Translations under genes and position numbers: made by a program
NCBI RefSeq assembly: GCF_039555335.1
Contig: NC_092646.1
Coordinates: 29,899,680-29,963,679 of the forward strand
DNA from: Amphiura filiformis
Taxonomy: Eukaryota > Echinodermata > Ophiuroidea > Amphilepidida > Amphiuridae
Length of the DNA stretch: 64,000 nucleotides
Direction: 5' to 3'
Notes under the pieces: generated by a model
Told to the model about the DNA's origin: nothing
What the model saw: only the letters and a program-made list of their open reading frames with translations
Databases searched by the model: none
Shown here: piece after piece, positions 32,779-44,800 of the stretch
Numbering within the stretch: the stretch's first letter is position 1
Layout of the letters: each line of letters opens with the position of its first letter

Positions 32779-32903
32779 GACGGGTGAAGTTATTGCTGCG
32801 TTCTGTTCAATTGAAACCTATGTCACACAATTAAAAAAATATACGGTTGTGTCACTACTATACTACTACTAGCCAAAAACAAATCTCGATTCCAATGGTT
32901 TAA

Positions 32904-33564
32904 GGGATGGGGTATGAACGTAGGGACAGTATTTATTGTGGGACATTAGAGCACTTCAGACATATCGAATTGCATTCTGAATACGAAGAATGTCGTTCTG
33001 ATATCAAATAATATTGATTTTTTGAAATTCGCAATGTAATACACATTTTATGGCAAATGATTAAAAATTGATATTTTTGATATTTGACAGTACTCGAAGT
33101 AAACTTCATAAATCTGATGATTTATACTTAAAGTATATGTAGGTGGAATGAAAAGCCGAAGATCAATTGAAAATTTTGACCTTTCGTATTGAAGATATGG
33201 ATTGTTTTCCCCAAAACACAAAATAAATAGGTCTTTTTAGGAAAAAAATTCATATCTTCAATGTGAAAGGTCAAAATTTTCAATTGATCGTCGGCTTTTC
33301 CTCCCAGCTACATACACTTTAAGAATATATCATTAGATTTATAAAATTTACTTCGAGGACTGTAATATATCAAAAATGTGAAAAATATCAAATTTTAATA
33401 ATTTGTCATAAAATTTGTATTATATCGTGAATTTCAAAAAATGAAAATTATTTGATATCATAAGGACATTCTTCGTATTCAAGATGTAATTCGATATGTC
33501 TGATGTGCTCTCATGTCCCACAAAAAATACTGTCGAAACACTCAAAACGCTCATTCCAGATCCC
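32904..33564. mobile_element. TTAA-flanked long-TIR element, copy 2
   Basis: Same GGG/CCC ends between TTAA (32900-32903, 33565-33568) and same ~300-bp arms as 24077-24731. It interrupts the likely promoter region upstream of copy A; the paralogous flank of copy B lacks it. Confidence 0.88.
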
Positions 33565-33599
33565 TTAAGTCAGTGACCGGAAGTCAATGACCGGAAGTC

Positions 33600-33890
33600 A
33601 ATAACACGCATTAAACAATAATTGTTCAAACGTTGACCTATAAAACTTGTGGAGTATGAGTCTTTGTACCAGAGACCATACACTATATACCATACAATCA
33701 TAAAGGGATTGTTCGTATTACAGGGCCTTCGCACAGTTGGTCAATATGTCAAACTAAGTGACATGTGCTATTGGTCACTTGATAATGACCGCAGTAGCAT
33801 TGACGTTGTGCAATCAGTCGTACCTGTTTGGTGAGAGCCGCCAATCTTTGGCCCATAGCAATTTTTGTTCAATTAATTGCATGGTCACCG
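33600..33890 (-). promoter_or_regulatory. Upstream flank of copy A conserved with copy B
   Basis: CGCAGTAGCATTGACGTTGTGCA and CATAGCAA(G/T)TTTT-type blocks (about 33785-33875) match 47530-47620 upstream of copy B. Conservation shows the duplication reached past exon 1 and may include the promoter. No TATA box or start site could be fixed. Confidence 0.35.
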
Positions 33891-35170
33891 AGCATGAATA
33901 GTTTTAAATAAATTGCTAGATTTGTGGACACGTTTAAGCGTTTGTGCTGGTGTATTGACAGGATTTATAGTATGTATGCTAAAGAAGGACCAGTTTATAT
34001 TTTTCATAATAATATTCATTCAGAAAAGGAGATATTTAATGAAAAAGAAAATCGCCAAAAGTGCAGCAAATGCTCGAATACAAAGAATAATCATACGCGT
34101 TTGTATGCACCATTTTGGGAATTGCCGCACCTGGTTAAAGTCGATCATTTCGTTCTGTAAATAGCTTAATACTAAATAGTTTACTAGCGGGCAATGGGTG
34201 TAATTTTTGTTTGCTTTTGTGTTGTTTTATGGAAACGCTCACATGAATTCTGGTTTTTTTTTCGGCATTATTGCTCGTGACTAATATTTGTAGCTAACCT
34301 TTGGCGACAGAGATTTTGGGTTAAGACGAATCGATATTAAAAACGTCACAAACTAATGAGATTGGATAAAAATTCGCAAAATTCGTAAGTAATTCCAGTA
34401 TTTTATTCATAATTCACCTCTCTCATCACCTTGCATGAGACTTGAGCCATCTGACAACTTTATTTAAATAAAATATGTATGCAATAATGTAATCATCTGG
34501 AGAAACATTACCTGACAATAAGGTAAAATAATATATAGTACTATGTCAATATCCATATAAATGTTCCCCACAAGTCGCAACAAGATATTCCTGAAAAAAA
34601 TTGGTGTCAGTTCCAATGTACAATGTAATTATTATTTGAATGTAATGTTTAAGATAGAATTGCATGAGAAGTTTTGCACTGCAGCACTGACAGGAACATT
34701 TAGTGGTAGTTCAGTTATCATTAAATAATTATACACTTACATGTTTTGGCGCAATAAAAAAAAAATGCAAATGAGGTAGCTAATTTGCATATTTTGCGCC
34801 AAAAATTGCATCACGTCTTAGGGCAGTCACTTACCACCACCCTACTAAGTAACACCCCAATACCCCTTACCAGCTCCGAGAAACTAACCTGGAAGCCAAA
34901 GGCATTTAAAAGCAACAATACAAATGTATAAGACCCCATAATAGCATAAGGCAATTTATAAGTCATTTTAAATGATTTTAAATGTGACGCTGAAACAAAG
35001 AATTATATTAATTAAATCACCTAATTTATAATTAATAAAGGACAAAGAAAGATAAAAGCAAAAGTATGCTTCATTTAGTTAAACAATAGTAACATCACTG
35101 TTGTCGTGTACAAAAAATAACTCTATACGACAATGCAAATCAGGATCAAGTGGACTAAGTGCACAGGGAA
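33891..35170. other. Spacer between the two methyltransferase genes, part 1
   Basis: No gene supported. A hairpin TTTTGGCGCAA / TTGCGCCAAAA lies at ~34745-34806. The plus-strand open frame near 33924-34160 has no domain or splice support. Confidence 0.5.
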
Positions 35171-35179
35171 ATGTTGATT

Positions 35180-35340
35180 TCTCAGCGGATGGAACAGCCT
35201 TTTTTTTCAGAGGGAGTATGTAAATTAAATGGAACAGCTATTTTGGGGCCATTATTTCAGAGGGAGTATGTAAATTAAATGGAACAGCCAAAATGCCAAT
35301 GGGTATGTAATTTAACTAGAACAGCCTTAAATTAATATCG
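35180..35340 (+). repeat. ~64-bp tandem repeat, about 2.5 copies
   Basis: CAGAGGGAGTATGTAAATTA followed by AATGGAACAGC recurs at ~35209 and ~35264, with a partial third copy. Confidence 0.8.
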
Positions 35341-35401
35341 ATATTAATATTGACGTCACAGATTCGATTTGTCACGTGATCGTCAAACCTGTAGTAGAAG
35401 G

Positions 35402-35428
35402 TGTCAGTTCTGCAGGAACTGACACAAA
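35402..35428. repeat. Perfect short palindrome TGTCAGTTC.GAACTGACA
   Basis: GTGTCAGTTCTGCAGGAACTGACAC: two 11-bp arms around a TGC(A) tip, centred on a PstI-like CTGCAG. Confidence 0.8.
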
Positions 35429-35589
35429 AAATTGGAATGTGCATGTGACCCTATGTATAGCCTCAAAGTGGAATTGGTATTGGAATTGGTAAACTTGTCA
35501 TCTCAGTTCAAGGACCTAAAAGCTGTCAAGGCGTTCTCCTCAGCAAATGTTAAAATATGGCTTTCACCTCTAAATGGACAACGGCTATA

Positions 35590-35675
35590 TTGATTGACTA
35601 ATTGTGCGTCTATTAAAGTATAATACGTATATCTAAATAAAATAGGCTTACACAACTGTCTTGTTTTCAATGTAT
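35590..35675 (-). other. 3' flank of copy B, homologous to the copy A flank, empty TTAA site
   Basis: ATATTGATTGACTAATTGTGC and TCTAAATAAA blocks match the two sides of the TTAA element at 24077-24731. Here they are separated only by a single TTAA (35613-35616) and a few bases. Confidence 0.8.
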
Positions 35676-35881
35676 CTATACCTCTGAAATAATCTTGTTC
35701 GAGCTTTTTTTAAGAATATAAACAGTTGCGTCAGCACAATTGTACATGTAAATTGTACGTTGTTTTATTACAGTTTCTAATACACCGGTCTCAAGACATT
35801 GCTGTAGCTTGGTCTCCAAGGCGGGTCCAAATAGTTTCAGTCTGTACCAATAATCGCCGATATTCAAGGCTATGACGCCTC
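35676..35881 (-). CDS. METTL27-like: METTL27-like copy B, exon 5 (last)
   Basis: Acceptor TTTATACAG, 206 bp. Encodes GVIALNIGDYWYRLKLFGP...SNKIISEV and a stop. Confidence 0.85.
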
Positions 35882-38800
35882 CTGTATAAACACATACAAT
35901 CAAAAACACATGGGTTAATATATCATAGTCTACATTACCAGTCGCTATCCACTGTCCTCAAAAAGAAACTTATTTTGACAACAACCGGAGCAAGTTTTCA
36001 AATTTTAGCCCTGTAAAGGCCAAACCTTGACCTTTGACCTTTTTGCTTATAACTTGAGAACAGTATATCACAGATAGGTCAAACTATACTTTTTCTGGAT
36101 CCTTGTGACCAGGGGAACACGATGGCATGTTGGTTGGTTTATAACTCAATTTGAACAACTTTGAATTTTTTTCCCTGTATAAAGTTCGATGACCTTTATG
36201 TCGACCATATTGGACAAAATATTTTTGGCTCTCCCCTAGAATTGTTTACCAGACTGAATGCTACATCTGAGCCAAATTTCACACTTTTCACACAAATTTA
36301 ACAATGGTTTCACCATTCTGCAGCACTATACATATGATGTGCAGTAAATATTCATATATTCTTTTATACATGGATGCTTCAATTTTGACACAAAAAATAT
36401 TTCATTGAAAACCCTCTCACTCGGCTATTTAAAAAAAAAGGTAACCACGCTTCCCTAGTAATGGCCAAATGAATTCTGACCATCACTTGGCTCGATGGAT
36501 TCGTCTATTCGCTGTCGAAGTTACGTAATAATCGCTTAACTACCATAGCAACAGATGAATACAATTTTTGAATAGATAGCCCTGCACTACAAGCAGGTTG
36601 CACTCATCATGTGTATGTCAGCAATCATAGATTGAATACAATACCGCTCATTTCAAAGATACTAATCTTACAGGTGCGAGTGATCAGCATTTCTTTGACA
36701 TTATGTTTCAATGCATAGGTATCGCGCGAACGTTGTAGTGCAGAGCGATCAATTCAAAATTTGTATTCATCTATTGCTATGGTAGTTAATCCTGTTACAT
36801 CATCACTTCGACAGCGAATAGGAATTGTGCATTTGTTTCGTTTCTGGAATATCCCATTCTTAAATACAAACCTCACAAAAGGAAAGTCCTCCATTATTAG
36901 AGTTTAATAATTATTTTTACCACTGAACACAAGTATGATTATAATTAGGTGGTATCATACTACAGCGGAAGGTTCTACAGTTCACATCAATTTTATTAAT
37001 TTCAATTAGTGTGGACTTTCTTTTTGCGAAGTGTTTATTACTTCATATTTTACCGGGTTTGACGATACGAATGATATCTGGTAATGCGTCAGCTTCAATA
37101 TGACCTGCGCAGATGCCTGCACCGACGACAGCACAATCATAGCTTCCTATATTAATATAACGACAAATGAAAACAAAACAAAACATAAAAAAAGAGCAGT
37201 ACAGGTGAATTGTCAAGGTATTTTATGCTTGAAAGAATCGTCGTTGATGGGATCATCGGACTTGAACGGATCTTGGAAGAAATAGAAAACATTTCACTTA
37301 TGTTCATTAATCATATTCATGCATATTCATATAATCATGTTCCTTGTTGTGCATTGTCAGTATTGAAAATTGAAATAAGTCTAGAATGAACAAAATGGCC
37401 GTGGTCATAGCGGTGTACCGCGGTGGTATATCATATCTTACAGTACTGTAGCCCGGCTCACCCGACGTTGCCCCTACGAACTCTCACCCTCCTGGTATAG
37501 TGAGGGGTGCAACTGCCTGCCCTATTCACTTTATTTGTCATGGATATTGCTTATTAAGACCACCTATGCGAAAGATAATTTTACTGGCCCTCTGTCGGCG
37601 ATACAAAGGTCAAAAGATCATACAGAGGTCAAAATTCAAATTTCATCTCTTCAAAATAATGTTCTAGAAAAGTTCACCAAATTATTCCTCTTGCCATAAG
37701 AATCCAGAAAAGCATTTTTTTTTTCTGTTATAAGCAAAAAATGTCGAAGGTCTCAAATATATCTCCACAGGGGTCACAACTTGAAAAATGCTAATAGGTC
37801 TGTCACACTACACCGAATAGGTCTTCCGTACAGGAAACGGATGGCATTTTAGTAAATCCGTTGTTGTTCGTCAATGATCGTTTTATGTTCTTTTTATGTC
37901 CTGCTATCATCCGCCAAATGCGTTTCGTGTTAGGTGATGTTCGTTCAGTCCGTCGGCAAGTTTGTGCATGCACAAAACTTGAAACGGAGTGTACCGAATA
38001 CACATGTTCGGTATTTATCCGATGTGTGTTCGTATGGTGCTGCATATTGCCGGAGTTTGTTCGCCCTCCTTTCGTTCATGTTCGTTCTTTGTTCGTTGCA
38101 CTCGGCCCGTGTTCGTTGCAAATACGTTCCTGTGAGGCCTTCACCACCGGATAGCATATTTTTGCATTCGGTGATGTACGTTGACCCAGACCGTGTTAGT
38201 GTCACACTACACCGGATCGGTCTTCCGTATAAGAAACGGATGGTATTTTAGCAAATCCGTTAGTGTTCGTCAATGTTCGTTTTATGTTCTTCATATGTCC
38301 TGTTATTATCCGCCAAATGCGTTTCGTGTTAGGTGATGTTTGTTTAGTCCGTCGACAATACGTTTCAAGTTTTGTGCATGCACAAAACTTGAAACGGAGT
38401 GTGCCGAATACACATGTTCGGAAGTTGTCCGATGTGTGTTCGTACTGTTCTGTATATAAACCCTGGGTTTGTTCGTTATTCTTTCGTTTATATACCGCGG
38501 GTGTTTGCAAGGTTTCGCAGGCGCTTGTGCCGGATGTAGGCCTATGGCGAACATGTGCATCGATCATGGGGGAGGGACTTTCTGAAGGGTGTGTGACGCA
38601 ATATCATATTTCCCCCAGTACTTTAGTGACTAACAAGTAGAAAAAAGGGGGAAAGGAGAGAAAAAAAGAACAGAAAGTGAGAAAAATTGAAGAGAGAAGA
38701 GAAGAGAAAAAGTTGCATGTAAGTAGTATTGAGGGAGGGGCACTTTCTGAAGGGTAGAGGACGCAATATCAAATTCCTACCAGTTTTAGTGATTGACAAG

Positions 38801-41800
38801 AAAGAAAAAGGAAGAGGAAACATGGAAAAGGTTAAATTGTATACGTTATTGAGTAGGCCCAGGATAGTAGTACTAGTAAGCCTAAGTATAGGCCTGTGAT
38901 TATTTAGACAGTGCTTAAATGTGGTTCCTTGGCCCAAAAGCCTGTGAAAATTACTGCCGGCCAGTCCATATGCAGGGCCCGTGATATTTTGTCACCAAAG
39001 TCAGTATTTAAGACGGACTTATAGGTGTATTCCTGACTTTAACATATCAATCCATGCATGCTTTACCTGAAATTACGAGTCTGAAGTCTTATATATCTAA
39101 GTGTCAGTGGATCAGTGTAACATTTTAAATTTTGCAAATTCAAAATGATGCACTAAAAACAATTTTCCATTTTTAAAACTAAATTTATACACAATAGGCC
39201 TAGGCCTAATAATGTAAATAGGCCCTACAGTCCCCATGCAAATGGCTTCAATTGGACAAGTCTTCCTTTTTGCTTCTGCTATGGACATCCACGTGTTATT
39301 TTTAAAACAATTGTTTATATTATACAATAATGGTGAAAACTTTTTAATGGCTTCAATAAGGCTTTCGTTTCACCAATTTGCGGCTGTTTCAAACTAAAAT
39401 AGTACCCAATAATAGTGCTAAAATTGATCCAAAAATGACAAATGGCGTCAATTGGGCCTTCATTGTCCAAAGGTTTCTCACTTCTATTGCCCCCGGACGC
39501 TGGTTGCCCTGATATATCAGATTTGTAGACATTTGGTACATATTAGCCAATATTTGACCATTTTCGCCAAAATTTACCCCCTTAAAAGTTGTCTTTCCCC
39601 ACTTTGTTCACCCTCTGAAAAAGTGCTTGCTACGTCACTGCCTCTAAGGGGTCAAAAACCGTCTCAAACACCCTCTCCTCCCCCACTTTTCTGATAGGGT
39701 GGACGTCCCTGTTGGTGCCACATGCGACGGATTCGCCGGTCATTTGTCGGACGTTGAACGATTGAATATAAAACGCCTGCAGGATTATTAGCGGCCACAA
39801 CGCATAGAGAGACGAACGGGAATCGGACCCCAAATCCGGACATTTGTCGGACGTTGACCCCAAATCCGGTCATTTGTCGGACGTTGAACGATCGAAAATA
39901 AGACGCCTGCAGGATTATTAGCGGCCACAACGCATAGAGAAACGAACGGGAATCGGACCCCCAAACCCGGTCAATTGTCGGACGGTGAACGATCGGATAT
40001 AAGACGCCTGCAGGATTAGTAGCGGCCACAACGCATAGAGCGACGAACGGGAATCGGACCCAAAATCCCACCGAATCTTCTGCCGGACTGGTGATTTTTC
40101 CACCGAATAAAATATTTTTGTATTCGGTGATGTACGTTGATCCAGTCCGTCGTAGTGTGACAGACCTATAAAGAAAATAGTTTACCATAACCAGGATGTT
40201 TCCTAAACGAAGTAACATGGTCAAAGCCCAATGAATCATATTATAGACCTTGACATATTTGCGATGTTCATGACGAAACACACAGAATTGTATTTCCATT
40301 ATGATCAATTTTAACTATTTTAATGTATGTATGTCGTAGGCCACTCTCAAAATAAGTAAGTAATACACAGGTCCCAAGTTCAAATTCTGGATGGGTAGTG
40401 GATTTTTCCCATTTCTTAATATATATATTTGATAAGGAGAAGTAAGATGAGGTTTTACTCTATTTTACTCTGTCCATAATCAAATTAAATTTGATTACGA
40501 AACATCCCTAAAAGAGCCCTTATTATGGCCAAAATAATCTCATTTTTATTCACATAATTGAACTTTTAGGTACATTCTATAAGCCTTTGCGGGTAGACCT
40601 GAGATGTCGTCGTTTGACGTCAAGCCGATGTGCACATCGCTCACACGGTTGTTTGATAGCCTTTTGATGGGATCATTTATTAGTTTTTCAAACAAAACAT
40701 CATGTACAACCAAATTTTAGGCTTAAACAGCTAAATGTGATATCATGCTAATGTATATAGATGCTTTTGAGTCATTCTCAACTTTAATTTCCCCTCTTTT
40801 ACAAAATTATTCACTTTTATAGCATTTTTATAGCTTTTTCGTATATAAAATGTTTCTATTAATGACAAAATTGGTGGCGCTATTTAGTTACTGGAAATTA
40901 CTGTTTCACGCTTTTAATACAAATAATTCCTTTTATTGTTTGATAAAATATGTTTATAAAATGTCTTTGTTGTTTGTTTCACCTATTCCAGCTGTTTTAA
41001 TAGCAGTATTAATCACCTACCCCTTGCAAATAAAGAAATAAAAGAAACTTTTTGTTGCCTAGGTTTTATGTTTTGTAAAGCGCCCAGAGGCTATTTGCGT
41101 TGGGCGCTATATGAAATATCTCTTTATTATTATTATTATTATTATTGTTAAATATGATTTAGGATAAATAGCGCCATCTATAGTTTGCATTTAGTTAATA
41201 ATGAAGCCAATTCTATATACGTCAAACAACTGTGCTCAGCGAATATCGTTTCTGCGCATTTCAAAGTACACAGTAACAATCAGGTGGTGTATGACGTGCA
41301 TTCCCTAAATTCAGTAAATTTTCATCGTCAACCGTGTAATTGAATGGGATTATTTTGAAATTTTAAAACGCTTGAAATATCACAAACAAATAGGCCTATG
41401 TTGATAAATAATATAAATACAAGCTAAAACCGTTGGGGTTCGATAATGAACCCCACAAAACTAACCGAGTATATGGAAAATGCCATACGGCCGGGCGGTT
41501 TCACGAGTTGCCGGCTCGATCATGTCATCCGCCGCCTGGTAACAATGTGCGTATCGACGTGACGACATCACAAGTCTACCCGCAAAAGGCAATTCATAAT
41601 AACCACCGACCTCAAGTTATGGAACATGACGTTTCATACCTAAGTCAATTAAAGGTCATTCCAAGAACACATGAATATATTGGAGTTAAAGAACTTTGAA
41701 TTGAAAGATGAGTCTGTTTGAATTCCTGTAGTGTGTCTCAACTTCCCAGCAAACACAAAAACGTTTTTAAAACGTTTTAAATAAGTTATATTTTGGGTTT

Positions 41801-44800
41801 TGGTTTAGGTAAAAACGTTTTAAAAACATTAAAATGTCGGGTTATATAAAGGTCATGAAATCGTTTTAAAACGTTTTGTATGAAAACACACTACAACAAT
41901 ATTTTTAAAATGTTTTCGAAATGTCATTGTTAACTATTTTTGCAAACATTTTAGGCCAAATATTTTGTCAACACTTAAATAACATTGTGTTAAAATATTT
42001 GCACCCAGCAAACACAGAAATGTTCTTAAAATGTTTTTACAAAACGTTTTAATAACATTTAAATGTCGGGTTATATAAAGGTCGTGAAAACATTTTAAAA
42101 ACGTTATTGTAAATATTTCGGGCAAACATTTTTTGCAAAATATTTTTTAACCCCCAAAATAACATTCTGTTTAAAATGATTTGTACCAAGTTTTCAAAAA
42201 TGTTTTGGAATGTTATTAAAACGTTTTTATACCCTTTATATAACCCGACATTTAAATGTTTTCTGTACAACATTTGTGTTTGCTGTGCAGTAAATTACCA
42301 AGACATGTTATTTAATGTTATGAAAACGTTTTATACCATTAATGTACCCTTTATACAACCCGACATTTAAACGTTTTCTGACAACCTTTTATAGCCTTTT
42401 GCGAATGATGTCGAAAACGTTTTGTGTTTGCTGGGTTACCTGTCGGAATAGATGTTGGATTGTCCTTACTTATCAGCTCTCTGTACATTTTGCCATATGT
42501 ACCGCTTATTTGCATATTGATCATGTTCTCTAAGGGCTCAAGACCGTCGATGTTCTCAAAACCAAGCTTCTTCATCTGAAAATATAAATCCACATAGGCT
42601 ATTTTTATTAGGTTTGTGGTGAGCAAAATACATATACACGCATTTTATAAATAAATAGTATTCTTAAACAGTTGAGAAAGTTCCTGCAATCTTATTGGTT
42701 CTTAGCAGTGTGATATGAAATGATAGGGAGATTGCGATTTCCAAAAGTAGTATCGAACGCCCGTGCAATCTATTCAAAGTTACGTTACAGGAGAGTGGTT
42801 TTGATTAGATTGCACGGGCGTTCAATAGACATTTTTCCATCTTTCCCATCATGCACTATTCCAGGGGGGTACGGGTGTCGCAAAACGCATCATCTCCCGG
42901 GGGTGTACAGAGTTCTGTTCATTACATTCTGGAATACCGACATTTCGGCTGGTGCCGTCATCGGAAAAAGGAATCGCATAATGGCGCCGATGACTCGTAC
43001 CTATCCGGGGCAAAAAACATCATTTCTATGCGTTATTGACATGGGATCGTCAGGAAAAAAGTTTCCTGTTGTTGAAACCTAACTTTGTATACTATTATTA
43101 TCTTATATATAGATGTTCTACATTGCTCTATAACTGTATCACTCGTATATTTATCAATTACGTAATTAGTACCATCGATGGTCGTTACAAAAATCCATTT
43201 ATATGGAATCAGTATGCCCATATTAAGACAAAATAATTGCCAAGACCATCGGGTGCACACGATTTATGAGGTTGGTGGACTACGTCATACCCCCTGGAAT
43301 AGTGCATGATGGGAAAGAGGGGGAAAGGTCAATACGTACGCGCTATTTGAACCAATCGGAGGTGCATAGCAACAACGGAACTGACCGATTCTAAGCCCTA
43401 GGATTTGATTTGATTAAAATTTGGTATAGGCCTACTTATGATAAATATTTTTTATTTGTAAGTGTTTAAGAATGAGAATAAAGGTATTGTTTTTAGCCGC
43501 TGTCGTGCATCGTCTCATGCTGTACCACGAATATTTAATACTGCACAGTGGACCTCAGTGGTACCATGCTTCCTACAAAGACAAATCGAGGGTTGAGAGC
43601 CAGAAAGCCGAAACTTACAATTAACTGCGCCTACAAAATGAGCATGAAGTCGCCAGGGCACTATAGAATATACAGTCCATTAATCATGACAAAATTAAAT
43701 ATATAGAAAACAAAAGACATTGTAGAGGCAATATAGACTTTTGAAGACCAAAGGAAGGGGTCAACTTTATGCTCTTATGAGAGCTGGTCATAGTGAGTTA
43801 CGGCTTTCTGGCTCTGAACCCTCCAAATGCAAAAGTTTGTGGTGATTTGCTTAGATTTTAATACTACCTTGTCTGGACAAGCGGTACCATTTAATGGTTT
43901 CAGCGGATTTCTGCACCGCAACACAAAAAGATTTGCACCTTCTTTGCATAAACACTTACCTCGAACCCTAGGAGTCCAGATCCAGCCGCAATATCAATTA
44001 TTTGACATTTTTTGTCCGAGACAAATGTTGATATAATATTGGCAAATGCACGAACTCCAACAGTATATGGACTTATATACGGACAACACGGATGTTCGTC
44101 ATGTTCGTACTGAAAAAGAACAGATTTGTTGCAAGAGTGAAAATTTTTTTATTGTAGTATAACGAAAAAAACACCAATTAACACTGTTTAATTCTATATT
44201 GTCACCTAATTTAATATAAGTTACGACATTGGTTGTGATTATTTTTTATCATTTCACATTTCGTCGCCAGAGTGCTACACTATCGTAAGTGACATTTTGG
44301 GCAAAAATGAGATTTTGACGAATTATGGAAGGCCATTTAAAAACGCACATTTAAAACCAGGTTTTAAGTTTCAAAATTGCTTAATTATTTTTTAGTTAAT
44401 AAAATAAAATATCGTAAGTGCAATGCAATTTTAATTAATGCATGCAAGACTATCGTATGTGCCACTTACGATAGTCTTGCACGCTAATTTTGTTTTTCAT
44501 TTGCTGCAATACCATCGTATGTGCCACATACGCTACTTTATTGGGCCTAAACAGCAAAATCACGGAATGCTACACCATCGTAAGTGCAAAACAGTCTCTA
44601 ACACATCACTGGCTGTGACGTTGAAGGCTGTATGCGTTGTCACCATGCTGGATAAGTTCATAGCTCCCCTAACTGGTAATAGAGACGATAAATCCGGTGT
44701 TTTTAGTTTTAGATTCAGTAATAAATCTTGAGAGATAACATTACGGCAAAAGGTGTCTTGCTATTGTAAATATTATGTGCCAAAATAAATTAACACTTGT

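Larger units (their letters stand above)
37795..40168. mobile_element. Composite element with TAGGTCTGTCACACTAC ends
   Basis: TAGGTCTGTCACACTAC at the left and GTAGTGTGACAGACCTA at the right are exact inverted repeats 2.4 kb apart. Inside, the first ~400 bp (CACACTACACCG...ACGTTGACCCAGACCG) are repeated in tandem at ~38198-38600. The right terminus (TTCGGTGATGTACGTTGA) is already present at ~38165, so the whole looks like two units joined. The right part also has ~125-bp tandem repeats. No transposase recognised. Confidence 0.7.

Noticed and set aside
33913-34164. Two overlapping plus-strand frames as a small gene
   Set aside because: Frames compete, no domain, no splice borders, and the sequence lies in AT-rich spacer.
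37861-38640. Overlapping 100-125-residue frames on both strands
   Set aside because: They fall in a tandemly repeated transposon region with GTTCGT-rich sequence; frames on both strands match because of the repeats.
39664-40308. 214-residue minus-strand frame
   Set aside because: Contains the ~125-bp tandem repeats; repeated residues reflect DNA periodicity and no domain is recognisable.
41433-41699. 88-residue open frame
   Set aside because: Unrelated to neighbours, within intron 3 of copy B, without recognisable motif.
42720-43082. 120-residue plus-strand frame
   Set aside because: Runs into the inverted-repeat MITE at 42831-43327; no family resemblance.
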